From: Bacteroidetes bacterium ADurb.Bin008
GTDB taxonomy: Bacteria > Bacteroidota > Bacteroidia > Bacteroidales > Tenuifilaceae
Assembly: GCA_002071445.1 (NCBI GenBank)
Contig: MWFE01000033.1
Span: 19,898-83,897, forward strand
Direction of reading: 5' to 3'
Length of the DNA stretch: 64,000 nucleotides
Shown: one piece after another, positions 1-9,257 of the stretch
Layout of the letters: each line of letters begins with the position of its first letter
Position numbering within the stretch: position 1 is the first letter of the stretch
Position numbers and translations under genes: made by a program
The notes under the pieces: model-generated
Seen by the model: the letters and a program-made list of their open reading frames with translations, nothing else
Told to the model about the DNA's origin: nothing
The model's database searches: none

Positions 1-194
1 CGAGATGGTTAGGACGGAGGCCAAGAACTCGTGGTGTAGCTATGAACCCGGTTGATCACCCAATGGGAGGAGGCGAAGGACGTGCCAGCGGAGGAATTCC
101 CCGTTCACGTAAAGGCATCCCTGCCAAGGGTTACAAAACTCGATCGAAGAAGAATCAGTCGAATAAGTTTATTGTTGAACGCAGGAAAAAGTAA
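1..194 (+). CDS. rplB: 50S ribosomal protein L2 (uL2), C-terminal part
   Basis: The last 63 codons of L2, cut by the left window edge; the reading frame starts at base 3 and ends at TAA 192-194. L2 is a primary 23S rRNA-binding protein near the peptidyl transferase centre. The stretch [13 protein letters not shown] holds the invariant histidine of the family, and the basic tail ending in RRKK is the normal end. rpsS follows after 18 bases, as expected in the S10 operon, so rplC, rplD and rplW should lie just outside the window. Confidence 0.97.
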   Translation, partial: RWLGRRPRTRGVAMNPVDHPMGGGEGRASGGIPRSRKGIPAKGYKTRSKKNQSNKFIVERRKK

Positions 195-212
195 TTTGAA
201 AAAAATTGTACT

Positions 213-479
213 ATGAGCCGTTCGTTAAAAAAAGGTCCATTCATAGAGTATAAGCTGGAGAAACGAGTTCTGGAAATGAATTCGACCAACAAAAAACAGG
301 TCATCAAAACCTGGTCGAGGGCCTCTATGATTTCACCGGACTTCGTTGGTCATACAATAGCCGTGCACAACGGGAATAAGTTCATCCCCGTTTACATCAC
401 CGAGAATATGGTTGGGCACAAGCTGGGTGAGTTTGCCCCCACACGTATATTCCGTGGTCACGCAGGCAGTAAGAAGTAA
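213..479 (+). CDS. rpsS: 30S ribosomal protein S19 (uS19)
   Basis: An 88-residue protein beginning [10 protein letters not shown], the characteristic N-terminus of S19, and containing [11 protein letters not shown] near the C-terminus. S19 sits in the head of the small subunit with S13 and contacts the A-site region. The length is normal. The start ATG at 213 follows an A/T-rich leader without an obvious Shine-Dalgarno sequence, as is usual in Bacteroidetes. It lies between rplB and rplV in the S10 operon order. Confidence 0.98.
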   Translation: MSRSLKKGPFIEYKLEKRVLEMNSTNKKQVIKTWSRASMISPDFVGHTIAVHNGNKFIPVYITENMVGHKLGEFAPTRIFRGHAGSKK

Positions 480-506
480 TAACTGAACCGATTAAACCTT
501 GAAATA

Positions 507-929
507 ATGGGTGCAAGAAAACGCATAAAAGCTAATAAGATAAAGGAGGAGAAGAGTAAAAAGGCATTCGCTATCCTGCGAAATTGCCCAACCTCTCCCC
601 GCAAAATGCGATTGGTTGTTGACTTAGTACGCGGTAAACAGGTTAATAACGCTTTGGACATCCTTCGCTTTACCCCTAAGGAGTCTGCATTGAGAGTAGA
701 AAAACTTCTGCTTTCGGCAGTTGCCAACTGGCAGGCCAAGAATGAGGGGGTTAGGCTTGAGGATGCCAACCTGTTCGTGAAGGAGATCTATGTTGATCAG
801 GGTAGAATGCTAAAGCGCATTAGAACAGCTCCTCAGGGCCGCGCCAACAGGATTAGAAAGCATTCCAACCATGTTACCGTAGTGGTTGACAGCGCAGTTA
901 ATAATGAAACTCAAAACACGCAGAGCTAG
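507..929 (+). CDS. rplV: 50S ribosomal protein L22 (uL22)
   Basis: A 140-residue L22, which binds several 23S domains and extends a hairpin into the peptide exit tunnel. The motif [15 protein letters not shown] (residues about 30-44) and the loop [24 protein letters not shown] (hairpin tip and return strand, about 98-121) identify it. It has a short basic N-terminal extension ([11 protein letters not shown]) and a polar C-terminal tail compared with the 110-residue enterobacterial protein. Its stop codon directly abuts the ATG of rpsC, suggesting translational coupling. Confidence 0.97.
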   Translation: MGARKRIKANKIKEEKSKKAFAILRNCPTSPRKMRLVVDLVRGKQVNNALDILRFTPKESALRVEKLLLSAVANWQAKNEGVRLEDANLFVKEIYVDQGRMLKRIRTAPQGRANRIRKHSNHVTVVVDSAVNNETQNTQS

Positions 930-1658
930 ATGGGACAAAAAGTTAATCCAATAGGAAATAGGCTTGGAATCATCAAAGGATGGGATTCCAACTGGTACGG
1001 TGGCAACGATTACGCTCAGAAACTTGTTGAGGATAGGCAGATTCGCGAATACCTTAACGCCAGGTTATCCAAGGCAAGCGTTTCGAAAATCGTCATTGAG
1101 CGTACACTTAAACTCATCACCGTTACCGTTCACACAGCTCGTCCCGGAATCATCATCGGGAAAGGCGGTCAGGAAGTGGATAAGCTGAAAGAAGAGCTTA
1201 AGAATATTACCGGGAAAGAGGTTCAAATCAACATCTTCGAGGCAAAACGCCCCGAGCTTGATGCTACCATCGTGGCATCGAACATAGCCCGCCAGGTTGA
1301 GGGCCGAATCTCGTACCGGCGTGCCATTAAAATGGCCATTGCTTCTACCATGCGAATGGGAGCCGAAGGGATAAAAGTGCAAATCTCCGGCCGATTGGGA
1401 GGTGCTGAGATGGCCCGTTCCGAAACCTTTAAGGATGGCCGAATACCCCTTCACACGTTCCGTGCCGATATAGATTACGCGCTGGGCGAAGCCCTCACCA
1501 AGGTTGGGCTGATGGGGATTAAAGTTTGGATATGCAACGGGGAAGTTTACGGAAAGCGCGATTTATCGCCCAATATTGGGAAAAGCGCAGCTCCAGCTCC
1601 CGGGCAGCATGCCGGCTCCGGAAAACCCCGTGGAGGTTTCCGTAAGAAGAGAAAGTAG
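930..1658 (+). CDS. rpsC: 30S ribosomal protein S3 (uS3)
   Basis: A 242-residue S3, part of the mRNA entry site and its helicase activity. It starts [13 protein letters not shown], the family signature. A type II KH domain is seen around residues 45-110 with the GKGG loop (IIIGKGG, about 76-82). The C-terminal domain carries [11 protein letters not shown] (about 154-164) and ends in a basic, glycine-rich tail. Length is normal. The gene starts at the base after the rplV stop. Confidence 0.98.
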   Translation: MGQKVNPIGNRLGIIKGWDSNWYGGNDYAQKLVEDRQIREYLNARLSKASVSKIVIERTLKLITVTVHTARPGIIIGKGGQEVDKLKEELKNITGKEVQINIFEAKRPELDATIVASNIARQVEGRISYRRAIKMAIASTMRMGAEGIKVQISGRLGGAEMARSETFKDGRIPLHTFRADIDYALGEALTKVGLMGIKVWICNGEVYGKRDLSPNIGKSAAPAPGQHAGSGKPRGGFRKKRK

Positions 1659-1686
1659 TTAAAATGCAATTAAAAGTTGTTTGGAG

Positions 1687-2115
1687 ATGTTACAGCCAAA
1701 GAAAACGAAATTCAGAAGGCAGCAGAAAGGACGCATGAAAGGGAATGCCCAGCGAGGCAACCAGCTTGCGTTTGGCTCTTTTGGTATTAAATCCATGGAG
1801 TCCATGTGGATCACCGGTCGCCAAATTGAGGCTGCTCGTCAGGCCGTGACACGTTATATGAAACGTGAAGGTCAGATATGGATACGCATATTCCCCGATA
1901 AGCCCATTACTAAAAAACCGGCCGAGGTTCGTATGGGAAAAGGTAAGGGCGCTCCCGAGGGATTTGTGGCACCGGTAACTCCCGGCAGAATAATCATCGA
2001 AGCTGAGGGAGTTCCCTACGAAGTGGCCAAGGAAGCTTTGCGGCTTGCAGCCCAGAAGCTACCCGTAACCACCAAGTTCATTGTACGTCGCGATTATACA
2101 GAAACTAATAATTAA
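1687..2115 (+). CDS. rplP: 50S ribosomal protein L16 (uL16)
   Basis: A 142-residue L16, which organises the A-site tRNA elbow region of the large subunit. I chose ATG 1687 ([16 protein letters not shown]) rather than the in-frame TTG two codons upstream, because MLQPK is the conserved start of the family. The loop [16 protein letters not shown] (about residues 82-97) that reaches towards the peptidyl transferase centre is intact. The gene lies between rpsC and rpmC as in other S10 operons. Confidence 0.96.
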   Translation: MLQPKKTKFRRQQKGRMKGNAQRGNQLAFGSFGIKSMESMWITGRQIEAARQAVTRYMKREGQIWIRIFPDKPITKKPAEVRMGKGKGAPEGFVAPVTPGRIIIEAEGVPYEVAKEALRLAAQKLPVTTKFIVRRDYTETNN

Positions 2116-2124
2116 GGGTGAGAC

Positions 2125-2313
2125 ATGAAACCAAAAGAAATACGAGAATTGTCCGTAAAAGAGCTTGAAGAGCGTATCGAAACAACCGAGGCTCAGCTCC
2201 AAAAGTTAAGGATGAACCATGCCGTATCCCCTCTGGATAATCCTATGAAGTTAAAGGAGATGCGTAAAACCATCGCCAGGATGAAAACAATTCTGAGCGA
2301 GCGTACAAAATAA
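2125..2313 (+). CDS. rpmC: 50S ribosomal protein L29 (uL29)
   Basis: A 62-residue, highly charged, mainly helical protein beginning [17 protein letters not shown]. It fits L29, a small protein at the tunnel exit that forms part of the docking site for trigger factor and SRP. The length and the paired-helix layout ([17 protein letters not shown], then an [14 protein letters not shown] second helix) are standard. It lies 9 bases after rplP. Confidence 0.96.
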   Translation: MKPKEIRELSVKELEERIETTEAQLQKLRMNHAVSPLDNPMKLKEMRKTIARMKTILSERTK

Positions 2314-2338
2314 CGAAACAGTAAAGCCAATAGTTACA

Positions 2339-2599
2339 ATGGAAAATACACGGAATTTACGAAAAGAAAAGATAGGCATGGTGGTTAGCAACAAGATGCA
2401 GAAATCTATTGTTGTGGCCGTGAAACGCAAAGTGATGCATCCTATCTATGGCAAGTTTGTGAACCGAACCACTAAGTTCTACGCACACGATGAGGACAAT
2501 ACTTGCAATGTAGGCGATACCGTTCGGATTATGGAAACCAGGCCCTTGAGTAAAACCAAGCGCTGGAGATTAGTTGAAATCATTGAAAGAGCCAAGTAG
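2339..2599 (+). CDS. rpsQ: 30S ribosomal protein S17 (uS17)
   Basis: An 86-residue OB-fold protein that binds 16S rRNA early in assembly. It shows the family features [20 protein letters not shown] near the N-terminus, then HPIYGKFV, and [20 protein letters not shown] (about 60-79). The length is usual. It is placed between rpmC and rplN, with only two bases between its stop codon and the rplN start. Confidence 0.97.
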   Translation: MENTRNLRKEKIGMVVSNKMQKSIVVAVKRKVMHPIYGKFVNRTTKFYAHDEDNTCNVGDTVRIMETRPLSKTKRWRLVEIIERAK

Positions 2600-2601
2600 T
2601 C

Positions 2602-2967
2602 ATGATACAACAAGAGAGCAGACTGTTAGTCGCAGATAATAGCGGAGCCAAAGAGGTTCTTTGCATCCGGGTCCTTGGAGGAACCGGTAGGCGCTATGCA
2701 CGCATAGGTGATAAAATTGTAGTGACGGTGAAAAGCGCCATGCCAAGCGGTGAGGTAAAGAAAGGAACTGTTACCAAAGCTGTGGTAGTGAGAACGAAAA
2801 AAGAACTACGTCGTCCCGATGGCAGCTACATCCGCTTTGATGATAATGCTTGCGTTTTGCTGAACAATCAGGGCGAAATACGTGGAACACGTATCTTTGG
2901 ACCGGTTGCGAGAGAACTTCGCGATAAGTACATGAAGATTGTGTCCCTGGCTCCCGAGGTACTGTAA
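2602..2967 (+). CDS. rplN: 50S ribosomal protein L14 (uL14)
   Basis: A 121-residue L14 beginning [19 protein letters not shown], with the typical [18 protein letters not shown] (about 70-87) and [13 protein letters not shown] near the end. L14 binds 23S rRNA, forms an intersubunit bridge with h14 of 16S rRNA, and is the docking surface for RsfS. Length and position, the first gene of the classical spc operon order, are normal. Confidence 0.98.
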   Translation: MIQQESRLLVADNSGAKEVLCIRVLGGTGRRYARIGDKIVVTVKSAMPSGEVKKGTVTKAVVVRTKKELRRPDGSYIRFDDNACVLLNNQGEIRGTRIFGPVARELRDKYMKIVSLAPEVL

Positions 2968-2987
2968 TTTGAAAAATTATTATTCCC

Positions 2988-3311
2988 ATGAATAAGAAGT
3001 TACACATTAAGAAAGGGGACCTTGTATACGTCAATACGGGTGAATACAAGGGACAGCAGGGCAAAGTGCTCGAGGTGCTGATTAAGAAAGACCGTGCAAT
3101 AGTTGAGGGAGTGAACATGGTATCGAAGCATTCCAAGCCCAACGCCAAGCACCCCCAAGGAGGAATCATTAAAATGGAGGCTCCCATACATATCTCAAAC
3201 CTCATGCTGATTGACCCCACAAGTGGAAAACCCACACGCATTGGTCGTCGGCTTAACGAGAAAGGGAAGTTAGTTCGTTACTCAAAAAAATCTGGGGAGG
3301 AGATTAAGTGA
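2988..3311 (+). CDS. rplX: 50S ribosomal protein L24 (uL24)
   Basis: A 107-residue L24, an assembly-initiating protein near the tunnel exit. A KOW motif is visible at the N-terminus ([20 protein letters not shown], about 8-27), followed by [17 protein letters not shown], a strong family signature. Its TGA stop overlaps the ATG of rplE by one base (TGATG at 3309-3313), which implies coupled translation. Confidence 0.97.
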   Translation: MNKKLHIKKGDLVYVNTGEYKGQQGKVLEVLIKKDRAIVEGVNMVSKHSKPNAKHPQGGIIKMEAPIHISNLMLIDPTSGKPTRIGRRLNEKGKLVRYSKKSGEEIK

Positions 3312-3868
3312 TGAAATACGTACCAAATCTTAAGAAGAAATACTTGGAGGAGATTATCCCCGCGCTAACCAAAGAGTTTGGTTATAAGAGTGTTATGCGG
3401 GTTCCAAGATTGGATAAGATTGTTATCAATCAGGGGGTTGGTCAGGCTGTAGCCGATCGCAAGCTGATCGAAGTAGCACAGGAAGAACTCTCGATGATAG
3501 CGGGCCAAAAAGCTGTTCAAACCGTCTCCCGCAAGGATATATCGAATTTCAAATTACGCCGCAATATGCCCATTGGCGTTAAAGTAACGCTGAGAGGCAA
3601 CCGCATGTACGAGTTTCTGGAAAGGTTAATTTGCATTTCCCTTCCACGAATTCGCGACTTCAAAGGCGTGGGCGATAAGCTGGACGGAAGAGGAAACTAT
3701 ACGCTTGGCATTAACGAGCATATCATCTTCCCGGAGATTGATATCGATAAGATTAGCAAGATATTCGGTGTGGAGATTACCTTTGTAACCTCTACCGATA
3801 AGGACGAAGAGGCCTATGCGCTGCTTCGTGAATTTGGAATTCCTTTTAAAAACGCAAAAAAGAACTAG
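3311..3868 (+). CDS. rplE: 50S ribosomal protein L5 (uL5)
   Basis: A 185-residue L5, which carries 5S rRNA into the large subunit and contacts P-site tRNA. The start is ATG 3311 inside the TGATG overlap with rplX; a GTG one codon upstream is less likely. Signatures include [28 protein letters not shown] (about 91-109), [15 protein letters not shown] and FGIPF at the C-terminus. The length is normal for the family. Confidence 0.97.
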   Translation: MKYVPNLKKKYLEEIIPALTKEFGYKSVMRVPRLDKIVINQGVGQAVADRKLIEVAQEELSMIAGQKAVQTVSRKDISNFKLRRNMPIGVKVTLRGNRMYEFLERLICISLPRIRDFKGVGDKLDGRGNYTLGINEHIIFPEIDIDKISKIFGVEITFVTSTDKDEEAYALLREFGIPFKNAKKN

Positions 3869-3871
3869 GGT

Positions 3872-4141
3872 ATGGCAAAAGAATCAATGAAAGCCCGTGA
3901 GGTAAAGCGTGCAAAACTTGCAGCAAAATATGCCGAGAAGCGTGCCAAGCTGAAAGCTGACGGCGATTGGGTAGGATTACAGAAATTACCCAAAAACTCA
4001 AACCCCATAAGGTTGAGAAATCGCTGTGCAGTAACCGGCAGACCACGTGGATACATGCGCCAGTTTGGTATCAGCCGCATAACCTTCAGAGAAATGGCTT
4101 CCAAAGGCTTAATCCCTGGCGTAAAAAAAGCTAGTTGGTAA
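3872..4141 (+). CDS. rpsN: 30S ribosomal protein S14, zinc-independent type (uS14)
   Basis: An 89-residue S14 of the long C-minus class. It starts [16 protein letters not shown] and ends [11 protein letters not shown], with [20 protein letters not shown] as the conserved core. Only one cysteine is present where the short zinc-binding form has a CxxC pair plus another CxxC, so it should not need zinc. S14 is a late-assembling head protein near the A site. It begins three bases after rplE. Confidence 0.97.
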   Translation: MAKESMKAREVKRAKLAAKYAEKRAKLKADGDWVGLQKLPKNSNPIRLRNRCAVTGRPRGYMRQFGISRITFREMASKGLIPGVKKASW

Positions 4142-4163
4142 ACTCTTTAACAAATTTACAGAA

Positions 4164-4562
4164 ATGGTTACTGACCCTATTGCAGATTATTTAACCCGAA
4201 TCAGAAATGCCATCATGGCCAAACATCGGGTTGTAGAGATACCCGCCTCGAATATTAAAAAGGATATTACCAAAATCCTTTTCGATAAAGGCTATATCCT
4301 AAACTACAAGTTTGAAGAGGACGGAAAGCAGGGCATAATTAAGATTGCATTGAAATACCACCCTGTGACCAAAACAAACGCTATAAAGCATATCGAACGG
4401 GTAAGCCGGCCCGGCTTACGTCGTTACGTTGGTGTTGAAGACTTACCAAGGGTGCTAAATGGTTTAGGCATTGCGGTGTTATCAACCTCCAACGGAGTGA
4501 TGAGTGATAAAGAAGCACGGACTCAAAACATTGGGGGCGAAGTGCTTTGCTATGTTTACTAA
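4164..4562 (+). CDS. rpsH: 30S ribosomal protein S8 (uS8)
   Basis: A 132-residue S8, a 16S rRNA central-domain binder that in enterobacteria also acts as the spc operon repressor. The start [16 protein letters not shown] and the end [13 protein letters not shown]...GGEVLCYVY are family signatures. Length and place between rpsN and rplF are standard. I did not identify a repressor-binding structure around rplE, so autoregulation is not claimed here. Confidence 0.98.
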   Translation: MVTDPIADYLTRIRNAIMAKHRVVEIPASNIKKDITKILFDKGYILNYKFEEDGKQGIIKIALKYHPVTKTNAIKHIERVSRPGLRRYVGVEDLPRVLNGLGIAVLSTSNGVMSDKEARTQNIGGEVLCYVY

Positions 4563-4583
4563 ATTTACAAACGACAACCAGAC

Positions 4584-5138
4584 ATGTCAAGAATTGGAAA
4601 AAAACCTGTAAACTTACCACAGGGTGTAAGCGTCAAAGTTGACGCAAATAATGTGGTAAGCGTTAAAGGCCCTCTGGGTGAGCTGTCGCAGGCGGTAGAC
4701 CCCGACATCACCGTTAAGGTAGAGGGAAATGCTGTTGTCATCACCAGGCCAACAGAACAGAAACGTCACCGTTCCCTGCATGGGCTATACCGCGCCCTGA
4801 TCAATAACATGGTTATTGGTGTATCGAAAGGATGGACAATACAGCAGGAACTTGTAGGCGTGGGATTTAAGGCCGAGGCCAAGGGGCAAATGCTCGAATT
4901 AAGCCTTGGCTTTTCGCACGACATTCATTTTCAACTGCCCAAAGAGGTGACCGTTGAAACCGTGACTGAGCGAAGGAGTAACCCCATCATCACGCTTAAG
5001 AGCTACGATAAACAGCTGCTTGGCGTAGTTGCTGCTAAGATTCGTTCTTTAAGGAAACCTGAACCTTACAAAGGAAAAGGAATTCGATTTGTGGGCGAAA
5101 ATGTTAGGAGAAAGTCTGTTAGATCAGCTAGTGTATAA
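4584..5138 (+). CDS. rplF: 50S ribosomal protein L6 (uL6)
   Basis: A 184-residue L6 with the duplicated L6 fold. It begins MSRIGKKPVNLPQGVSV and contains the C-terminal rRNA-binding signature PEPYKGKGIRFVGE (about 159-172). L6 lies beneath the factor-binding stalk next to the sarcin-ricin loop. It has normal length and is followed 19 bases later by rplR. Confidence 0.98.
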   Translation: MSRIGKKPVNLPQGVSVKVDANNVVSVKGPLGELSQAVDPDITVKVEGNAVVITRPTEQKRHRSLHGLYRALINNMVIGVSKGWTIQQELVGVGFKAEAKGQMLELSLGFSHDIHFQLPKEVTVETVTERRSNPIITLKSYDKQLLGVVAAKIRSLRKPEPYKGKGIRFVGENVRRKSVRSASV

Positions 5139-5157
5139 CCTGTAAAACAGTAAGGAA

Positions 5158-5517
5158 ATGGCTCTAAGTAAACAAGAGAGAAGGCAGAGAATACGGATGC
5201 GAATCCGTAAAAAAATACATGGCACAGCCGAAAGGCCTCGCTTATCGGTATTCAGGAGTAATAAGCAGATAAGCGTTCAGGTTATTGACGATGATAAGGG
5301 AATAACCCTAGCTGCCGCAACATCGAGAACTAAAGAAATTGCCGAGCAGGCAAAAATTACTAAAACCGAACAAGCCCGCCTCGTGGGAAAATTGGCCGCT
5401 CAAAAAGCACTTGAAAAGGGTATTACCCAAGTGGTTTTCGACCGCAGCGGTTATCTTTACCACGGACGCGTTAAAGCATTGGCTGATGCAGCCCGAGAGG
5501 GTGGACTTAAATTCTAG
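5158..5517 (+). CDS. rplR: 50S ribosomal protein L18 (uL18)
   Basis: A 119-residue L18, a 5S rRNA-binding protein of the central protuberance. The sequence [21 protein letters not shown] (about residues 14-34) and the end [26 protein letters not shown] are diagnostic. The basic N-terminus that binds 5S rRNA is present. rpsE starts five bases after the stop. Confidence 0.97.
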   Translation: MALSKQERRQRIRMRIRKKIHGTAERPRLSVFRSNKQISVQVIDDDKGITLAAATSRTKEIAEQAKITKTEQARLVGKLAAQKALEKGITQVVFDRSGYLYHGRVKALADAAREGGLKF

Positions 5518-5522
5518 ATGCG

Positions 5523-6044
5523 ATGTCAACACTTACCAATATACGTAGAGTAAAAACAGCCGACCTTGAATTGAAGGACAGGCTTGTATCCATCCAGCGG
5601 GTTACCAAGGTAACCAAGGGTGGTAGAACTTTCAGCTTCTCGGCTATTGTTGTAGTTGGGAACGAGAATGGAATAGTAGGTTATGGTCTGGGTAAGGCCG
5701 GTGAGGTTACCTCAGCCATATCGAAAGGCATTGAGGATGCCAAGAAGAATTTGGTGAAAGTCCCCATTTACAAAGGGACAATTCCACACGAACAGACAGC
5801 CAAGTATGGCGGTGCCAAAGTATTCATCAAACCTGCTTCGCAGGGAACCGGAGTGAAAGCCGGAGGTGCTATGAGGGCTGTTCTGGAAAGCGTTGGAGTT
5901 ACTGACGTTCTTGCCAAATCTAAAGGGTCGTCCAACCCCCACAACCTGGTTAAGGCTACGGTGGCTGCCCTGCTCGAACTTCGTGATCCACATACCGTGG
6001 CAGCAGTTCGCGGTGTTGATATGAATAAAGTATTTAACGGATAG
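5523..6044 (+). CDS. rpsE: 30S ribosomal protein S5 (uS5)
   Basis: A 173-residue S5, involved in decoding fidelity and the mRNA entry helicase. The N-terminal dsRBD-like domain shows [19 protein letters not shown] (about 21-39) and [10 protein letters not shown]. The C-terminal domain contains [20 protein letters not shown] (about 102-121) and a [12 protein letters not shown] motif. The length is normal. The gene lies between rplR and rpmD. Confidence 0.98.
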   Translation: MSTLTNIRRVKTADLELKDRLVSIQRVTKVTKGGRTFSFSAIVVVGNENGIVGYGLGKAGEVTSAISKGIEDAKKNLVKVPIYKGTIPHEQTAKYGGAKVFIKPASQGTGVKAGGAMRAVLESVGVTDVLAKSKGSSNPHNLVKATVAALLELRDPHTVAAVRGVDMNKVFNG

Positions 6045-6055
6045 AACGCAACACT

Positions 6056-6232
6056 ATGGCAACACTTAAAATCACACAGGTAAAGAGCAAGATTGGATCG
6101 ACCAAAAGGCAGAAAGCAACCCTTGAAACGTTGGGCCTTAGGAGAATCAACCATTCCGTTGAACGTGAGGATACACCCGAAGTGCTGGGAATGGTAGAAA
6201 AGGTGAAACACCTTGTTCGAATTGAGCGATAG
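6056..6232 (+). CDS. rpmD: 50S ribosomal protein L30 (uL30)
   Basis: A 58-residue protein translated from ATG 6056 to TAG 6230-6232, beginning [19 protein letters not shown] and containing [20 protein letters not shown], the L30 signature. It is a compact large-subunit protein binding helices of domain II. It is below the usual 60-residue ORF cut-off and easily overlooked. Its position between rpsE and rplO is exactly that of rpmD in spc operons. Confidence 0.97.
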   Translation: MATLKITQVKSKIGSTKRQKATLETLGLRRINHSVEREDTPEVLGMVEKVKHLVRIER

Positions 6233-6263
6233 CGAATGGTAACTTTTAACAGTCATTAATGTC

Positions 6264-6710
6264 ATGGAACTAAATAATCTGAAACCCGCTAAAGGCTCTG
6301 TAAAGCAGAGAAAACGCATTGGACGTGGACAAGGCTCAGGGTACGGCGGTACATCAACCAGAGGGCACAAGGGAGCTCAGTCGCGCTCGGGGTATTCCAA
6401 AAAGATTGGATTTGAAGGAGGACAAATGCCACTTCAGCGCCGACTCCCCAAATTTGGATTCAAGAACAAGTTTCGCGTTGAATACAAAGCCATCAATATA
6501 GATGTTTTACAAAATCTGGCCGATAAGCACAGCATAACCACAGTTGATATCCAAACTCTACGCGATGCCGGATTGGCATCCAAGAATGATCGGATAAAAA
6601 TTCTTGGCAACGGGACGCTTACCGCTAAACTTGAGGTTAGAGCTCATGCTTTCTCAAAGAAAGCCATCGAGGCCATTGAAGCAGTGCAAGGAACAGCCGT
6701 AAAAATTTAG
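6264..6710 (+). CDS. rplO: 50S ribosomal protein L15 (uL15)
   Basis: A 148-residue L15. The glycine- and basic-rich N-terminal extension KRIGRGQGSGYGGTSTRGHKG (about 18-38) that penetrates the large subunit is clear, followed by GFEGGQMPLQRRLPKFGF. L15 is a late assembly protein bridging several 23S domains. The stop is four bases before the secY start, keeping the usual rplO-secY link. Confidence 0.97.
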   Translation: MELNNLKPAKGSVKQRKRIGRGQGSGYGGTSTRGHKGAQSRSGYSKKIGFEGGQMPLQRRLPKFGFKNKFRVEYKAINIDVLQNLADKHSITTVDIQTLRDAGLASKNDRIKILGNGTLTAKLEVRAHAFSKKAIEAIEAVQGTAVKI

Positions 6711-6713
6711 TAA

Positions 6714-8039
6714 ATGAAAAAGTTGATCGAAACCATTAAGAATATCTTTAAGATAGAGGATTTGCGGAATCGGATCCTCTACACTCTGGGTATTCTGCTT
6801 ATTTACCGCTTGGGTAGTTTTGTAACGCTCCCGGGAATCGACCCCGCTCAGCTGGGTGCCTTAAAAAAGCAAACGGCCGATGGAATCATGGGGTTGCTCG
6901 ATATGTTCTCTGGAGGAGCGTTCAGCCAGGCATCAATATTTGCCCTTGGGATCATGCCTTACATTTCGGCGTCCATTGTAATCCAACTCCTTGGTATAGC
7001 CATACCCTACTTTCAGCGTTTGCAGAAGGAAGGGGAGAGCGGACGTAGGAAAATGAATCAGATTACCCGGTATTTAACGGTAGTAATACTAATTCTTCAG
7101 GCACCCACTTATCTGGCAAACCTGCATGCCCAACTGCCTGCTTCAGCATTTGCCCTTAAGGGAATTTACTTCCAAATATCCTCCACCATAATTCTCATTG
7201 CCGGAACCATGTTCGTCATGTGGCTTGGCGAAAAAATTACCGACAAGGGAATTGGTAATGGTATTTCGTTGATTATCATGGTGGGGATTATTGCAAGGCT
7301 ACCCTTCGCCCTTACGGCCGAGTTTTTCCAACGTGCCGAAGAAATGGCGGGAGGATTGGTGATGTTTCTGGTGGAAATGGTTATCCTGTTCATCGTTTTC
7401 GTCCTATCCATTCTGCTTGTTCAGGGAACCCGTAGGATTCCCGTACAATACGCAAAGCGTATCGTTGGTAATAAGCAGTATGGCGGGGTGAGGCAGTTTA
7501 TCCCTTTGAAAGTGAATGCAGCAGGGGTAATGCCAATCATCTTTGCACAGGCGCTGATGTTTGTACCCATGATGTTTGCAAGATTTAATACGGACACCAC
7601 CTCAGCTATAGCAGCTGCTTTTGCAAACTTTACCGGATTTTGGTACAATTTCACATTTGCCCTGCTGATCATTGCATTTACCTATTTCTACACCGCAGTA
7701 ACCATCAACCCCAATCAGATGGCCGAGGATATGAAGAAGAACGGGGGATTTATACCCGGAGTGAAGCCCGGTCGTAAAACCGTTGAATTCCTCGATACCA
7801 TTATGTCAAGGATTACCCTTCCGGGATCAATTTTCCTTGCCATAATTGCCATACTTCCGGCATTTGCTATGCTATTGGGTGTAAACAATCAGTTTGCACG
7901 ATTCTTTGGGGGTACCTCTCTGCTAATCCTTGTAGGGGTGGTGCTGGATACTCTGCAGCAAATTGAGAGCCATCTGCTGATGCGTCATTATGATGGACTC
8001 ATGAAAACCGGTAGAATTAAGGGAAAATCCGGAATGTAG
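6714..8039 (+). CDS. secY: Preprotein translocase subunit SecY
   Basis: A 441-residue polytopic inner-membrane protein, the channel of the Sec translocon with SecE and SecG. Ten hydrophobic segments can be followed from IYRLGSFVTLPGI onwards. The plug-region signature LLDMFSGGAFSQASIFALGIMP (about residues 61-82) and the cytosolic loop RRIPVQYAKR (about 240-249), which contacts SecA and the ribosome, are conserved. It keeps the ancestral location at the end of the spc operon, so it is cotranscribed with ribosomal genes. Confidence 0.98.
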   Translation: MKKLIETIKNIFKIEDLRNRILYTLGILLIYRLGSFVTLPGIDPAQLGALKKQTADGIMGLLDMFSGGAFSQASIFALGIMPYISASIVIQLLGIAIPYFQRLQKEGESGRRKMNQITRYLTVVILILQAPTYLANLHAQLPASAFALKGIYFQISSTIILIAGTMFVMWLGEKITDKGIGNGISLIIMVGIIARLPFALTAEFFQRAEEMAGGLVMFLVEMVILFIVFVLSILLVQGTRRIPVQYAKRIVGNKQYGGVRQFIPLKVNAAGVMPIIFAQALMFVPMMFARFNTDTTSAIAAAFANFTGFWYNFTFALLIIAFTYFYTAVTINPNQMAEDMKKNGGFIPGVKPGRKTVEFLDTIMSRITLPGSIFLAIIAILPAFAMLLGVNNQFARFFGGTSLLILVGVVLDTLQQIESHLLMRHYDGLMKTGRIKGKSGM

Positions 8040-8066
8040 TTTTTCCGGAGCAACGTTCTTTTTGTG

Positions 8067-8849
8067 ATGCAGCTGGTAAAAACGGTCGAGGAGATAGAAC
8101 TGCTCAGGCAGAATGGCGATATCGTTTCACGCACTCTGGCCGAGGTGGGCAGGCATATCCGGCCCGGAGTTTCAACAATCCATCTTGATCGGATTGCCGA
8201 AACTTTCATCAGGGATCACGGGGCTGAACCCGGATTCCTGGGCTACAATGGGTATCCTAACACCTTGTGCGTTTCGGTTAACGATGCGGTTGTGCACGGA
8301 ATTCCCTCCAAGAGGGAACTCAGGAACGGAGACATTGTATCCATCGACTGCGGGACCAAAATGCACGGCTACTACGGCGATTCAGCCTATACCTTTACAG
8401 TGGGAGAGGTGTCGAAGGAAGTGCAAAAACTCCTGAATATTACCAAAGAGTGCTTGAGTTTGGGTATTCTGGAGGCCGTTGACGGAGCACGGGTGGGCAA
8501 TATATCCCAATCGGTGCAGGATCATGCCGAGAGGAGTGGCTTTTCTGTAGTTCGTGAGTTGGTTGGACACGGATTAGGGTCGAAAATGCACGAGAAACCC
8601 GAAGTGCCAAACTATGGGAAAAGAGGTTCGGGTCCCAGGCTCTATGAAGGCATGGTGATTTGCATTGAACCCATGATTAACATGGGGAAAAGGCAGGTTT
8701 ACCAGTGTGAAGACGGATGGACAATCAGAACTTTTGATGGCAAGCCATCGGCCCATTTCGAACTCACCGTGGTTGTTCGCAAAGATAAACCAGAGCTGCT
8801 ATCAACATTCAAATATGTTGAAGAAGTATTGCAAAAAAAAAATAACTAG
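8067..8849 (+). CDS. map: Methionine aminopeptidase type I
   Basis: A 260-residue enzyme removing the initiator methionine from nascent proteins. ATG 8067 is preferred over a GTG one codon upstream. All five metal-ligand motifs are visible: SIDCGTKMHGYYGDSAYTF (two aspartates), GHGLGSKMHEKPEVPNYG (histidine), CIEPMIN (glutamate) and AHFELTVVV (glutamate). The substrate histidine in VVHGIP is present. There is no N-terminal zinc-finger extension. It follows secY, and infA starts six bases after its stop, matching the Bacteroidetes secY-map-infA order; adk is not here. Confidence 0.97.
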   Translation: MQLVKTVEEIELLRQNGDIVSRTLAEVGRHIRPGVSTIHLDRIAETFIRDHGAEPGFLGYNGYPNTLCVSVNDAVVHGIPSKRELRNGDIVSIDCGTKMHGYYGDSAYTFTVGEVSKEVQKLLNITKECLSLGILEAVDGARVGNISQSVQDHAERSGFSVVRELVGHGLGSKMHEKPEVPNYGKRGSGPRLYEGMVICIEPMINMGKRQVYQCEDGWTIRTFDGKPSAHFELTVVVRKDKPELLSTFKYVEEVLQKKNN

Positions 8850-8855
8850 GCAAGT

Positions 8856-9074
8856 ATGGCAAAGCAACCCGCCATAGAGAAAGACGGAACCATTATTGAA
8901 GCGCTATCCAATGCAATGTTTAGGGTAGAGTTGGATAATGGCCATGTGATTACTGCCCATATATCGGGCAAAATGCGAATGCATTACATTAAGATACTTC
9001 CCGGAGATAAGGTTAAGGTAGAAATGTCGCCCTATGACCTTACAAAAGGACGGATTTCGTTTCGCTATAAATAG
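8856..9074 (+). CDS. infA: Translation initiation factor IF-1
   Basis: A 72-residue S1/OB-fold protein beginning [26 protein letters not shown] and ending RISFRYK. It binds the 30S A site during initiation. Signatures are [20 protein letters not shown] (about 22-41) and [20 protein letters not shown]. It has the normal length and lies between map and rpmJ, as in the bacterial alpha-operon neighbourhood. Confidence 0.98.
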   Translation: MAKQPAIEKDGTIIEALSNAMFRVELDNGHVITAHISGKMRMHYIKILPGDKVKVEMSPYDLTKGRISFRYK

Positions 9075-9100
9075 TTTACAATGATAAAAGGATAACTGCA

Positions 9101-9217
9101 ATGAAAGTAAGAACATCAGTTAAAAAGCGGAGTGACGATTGTCAAATCGTGAGGCGCAAAGGCCGTTTGTACGTGATAAACAAAAAAAATCCCAAGTTCA
9201 AACAACGCCAAGGATAA
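9101..9217 (+). CDS. rpmJ: 50S ribosomal protein L36, zinc-less type (bL36)
   Basis: A 38-residue protein from ATG 9101 to TAA 9215-9217: [20 protein letters not shown] at the start and NPKFKQRQG at the end. The zinc-binding form has three cysteines and one histidine. Here only Cys14 remains; positions 11, 27 and 33 are Ser, Asn and Phe, so this is a C-minus paralogue that cannot make the usual zinc site. It is too short for common ORF thresholds. It sits between infA and rpsM, the canonical position. Confidence 0.96.
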   Translation: MKVRTSVKKRSDDCQIVRRKGRLYVINKKNPKFKQRQG

Positions 9218-9222
9218 TTTAT

Positions 9223-9230
9223 TAACTTTG
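9223..9230 (+). promoter_or_regulatory. Possible internal promoter -7 element before rpsM
   Basis: TAACTTTG matches the Bacteroidetes -7 consensus TAnnTTTG. It lies in the 40-base gap between rpmJ and rpsM, 28 bases before the rpsM ATG at 9258. No convincing TTTG -33 box is seen 19-21 bases upstream. It could start a separate alpha-operon transcript (rpsM-rpsK-rpsD-rpoA-rplQ). Confidence 0.45.
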
Positions 9231-9257
9231 TACCCTAATTTTTTTAAGTGAGAAAAT

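Noticed and set aside
458..769. Minus-strand open frame of about 103 codons inside rplV
   Set aside because: It overlaps a certain ribosomal gene on the other strand and shows no homologous features; shadow ORF.
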